DNA from: an uncultured Ignavibacterium sp. | GTDB lineage: Bacteria; Bacteroidota; Ignavibacteria; Ignavibacteriales; Ignavibacteriaceae | NCBI GenBank assembly: GCA_937942875.1 | Contig: CALEBT010000047.1 | Span: 27,134 to 91,133, forward strand | DNA: 64,000 bases | Reading direction: 5' to 3' | In this document: positions 63,079 to 64,000 of the stretch, piece by piece | Numbering within the stretch: the stretch's first letter is position 1 | Layout: every line of letters begins with the position of its first letter | The notes under the pieces: generated by a model | Told to the model about the DNA's origin: nothing | Database searches by the model: none | What the model saw: only the letters and a program-made list of their open reading frames with translations | Made by a program: the position numbers and the translations under genes

Positions 63079-64000
63079 ATGAAAGTAAAAATTCAACAAG
63101 CCAATTTGAGCGATGTAGGAAAGAATAGAAAAGAAAATGAAGATTATTACGGCTCATTTAATATTCAGGATTTAGAGATTTTTATTGTAAGTGATGGGAT
63201 GGGCGGATATAAAGGAGGATTGGCTGCATCTCATATCGTAGTTGATACTGTAAGAGAATATTTCGAGCAAAAATACAAAAAAGATGAAAACATAATTCAG
63301 CATATTAAATTAGCTTTGGAGCAGGCTGACCTGAGAGTAAAACAAAAAGCTGATGAAGACATTGAATTAAAAAATATGGGAGCTACTGTAGTTTTACTTA
63401 TCATCAGAGATGATAAAGCTTATATAGCACACATCGGAGACAGCCGTGCATACATAATAAGAGATAAAAAAATAAATAAGATTACTAAAGATCATTCTCT
63501 TGTTCAGCAAATGGTGGATGGAGGTATAATAACTGAAGAACAGGCAAAAAATCACCCCAAAAGAAATATTATAACGCATTCACTTGGACACGGTGGGAAA
63601 TCTGATGTAGAAATTCAAGAACCTTTACAACTCTTTAAGGATGATATTTTAATCCTCTGCACCGATGGTCTTACCGGTCACGTTGAGGATTTTGAAATTC
63701 AAAATATTGCTCTTGAAAATGAGCCTATCACTGCCGTTCATAAACTGATTGATCTTGCAAATGATAGAGGTGGTAAGGATAATATAACTGTTCAGATAGT
63801 TAAAATATTAAATGGTAAAAGGAAACCACTTGATGAAAAAATTAAAAAGAAAATCATACATTATTTTCTTTATTCGATTTTTGGTTTGGCATCAGTAGCA
63901 TTTTTTATCATTGCCAGTCTTTTGACAGGAATTTTCGACCAAAATGGCAGTATCAAAAAAATTAGTAATACTGATACAGACTCAATTGCCAATACTAAGA
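63079..64000 (+). CDS. PP2C-type Ser/Thr protein phosphatase (truncated by window end)
   Basis: Reading from the ATG at 63079, the frame is open to the window edge (at least 307 residues). PP2C motifs are complete: VGKNRKENEDYYG, VSDGMGGYKGG, MGATVVLLII, IAHIGDSRAYIIRDKKI, TKDHSLVQQMVDGGIITEEQ A, LCTDGLTGHV and GGKDNITVQIV, with metal-binding Asp residues in each. A membrane helix follows at about residues 263-285 (FGLASVAFFIIASLLTGIF). With the FHA genes upstream, it would reverse a Hanks-type kinase, probably encoded just downstream. Confidence 0.95.
   Translation, partial: MKVKIQQANLSDVGKNRKENEDYYGSFNIQDLEIFIVSDGMGGYKGGLAASHIVVDTVREYFEQKYKKDENIIQHIKLALEQADLRVKQKADEDIELKNMGATVVLLIIRDDKAYIAHIGDSRAYIIRDKKINKITKDHSLVQQMVDGGIITEEQAKNHPKRNIITHSLGHGGKSDVEIQEPLQLFKDDILILCTDGLTGHVEDFEIQNIALENEPITAVHKLIDLANDRGGKDNITVQIVKILNGKRKPLDEKIKKKIIHYFLYSIFGLASVAFFIIASLLTGIFDQNGSIKKISNTDTDSIANTK

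Noticed and set aside
1-64000. CRISPR arrays, insertion sequences, prophage, tRNA and rRNA genes
   Set aside because: I saw no regular spaced repeats, transposase or phage genes, tRNA cloverleaf or rRNA sequence; the window reads as continuous core genome.

Overview
This is 64 kb of an AT-rich (roughly one third G+C by eye), gene-dense chromosome from a flagellated bacterium with an outer membrane. Lipopolysaccharide genes (kdsA, kdsD, lptC, lptA, lptB), P- and L-ring genes (flgI, flgH) and export signals ending in 'SQ/AQ' fit a Gram-negative of the Bacteroidota/Chlorobi group. A member of the Ignavibacteriota (Ignavibacterium/Melioribacter relatives) is my best guess. That placement is inferred from gene content and style; no rRNA or marker gene is in the window.

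Region 1 (1-40.1 kb, plus strand) is one long flagellar locus. It begins at the last codons of fliG and runs fliH-fliI-fliJ-motE-fliK-flgD-(TIGR02530)-flgE. After a clear terminator and a sigma-54-type promoter comes fliL-fliM-fliN-fliO-fliP-fliQ-fliR-flhB-flhA-flhF-flhG, then a small membrane protein, fliA, two HDOD proteins, a degenerate kinase and another small membrane protein. Next are flgF-flgG-flgA-flgH-flgI-flgJ-flgN-flgK-flgL, motA-motB, fliW-csrA, a receiver-HPt protein, a second motA-motB pair, two more receiver proteins, and (behind a sigma-28-type promoter) an unknown protein and two PAS histidine kinases. The early order resembles the Bacillus subtilis fla/che operon. Most neighbours overlap by 1-11 bases, so translation is probably coupled. 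Flagellin, cap, MS ring, chemotaxis core genes and the sigma-54 activator are not in the window.

Region 2 (40.1-44.2 kb, minus strand) encodes a Na+-pumping methylmalonyl-CoA decarboxylase with its epimerase, behind a near-consensus sigma-54 site. Region 3 (44.4-48.4 kb, minus strand) is a compact five-gene unit: two paralogous 70-residue membrane proteins, a sodium:solute symporter, a beta-barrel protein and an exported VanX-like dipeptidase.

Region 4 (48.6-55.1 kb) is pstS-pstC-pstA-pstB-phoU, with unusually large PstC and PstA, followed by a convergent TetR regulator. Region 5 (55.9-60.4 kb) makes Kdo and builds the Lpt bridge. Region 6 (60.7-64 kb) holds a zinc-ribbon/FHA protein, a VWA/FHA protein and a truncated PP2C phosphatase, consistent with a Ser/Thr phosphorylation module that continues beyond the window.

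The most interesting points are: FlgL carrying a domain that resembles the hook protein's own outer domain; a 142-base motA/motB overlap; three sigma-28-like sites in the flagellar locus, one before an unknown gene with two kinases; several two-component proteins with missing halves; a GC-rich multi-hairpin element before flgE; the tandem small membrane proteins beside the symporter; and shared threonine motifs in the two FHA proteins.
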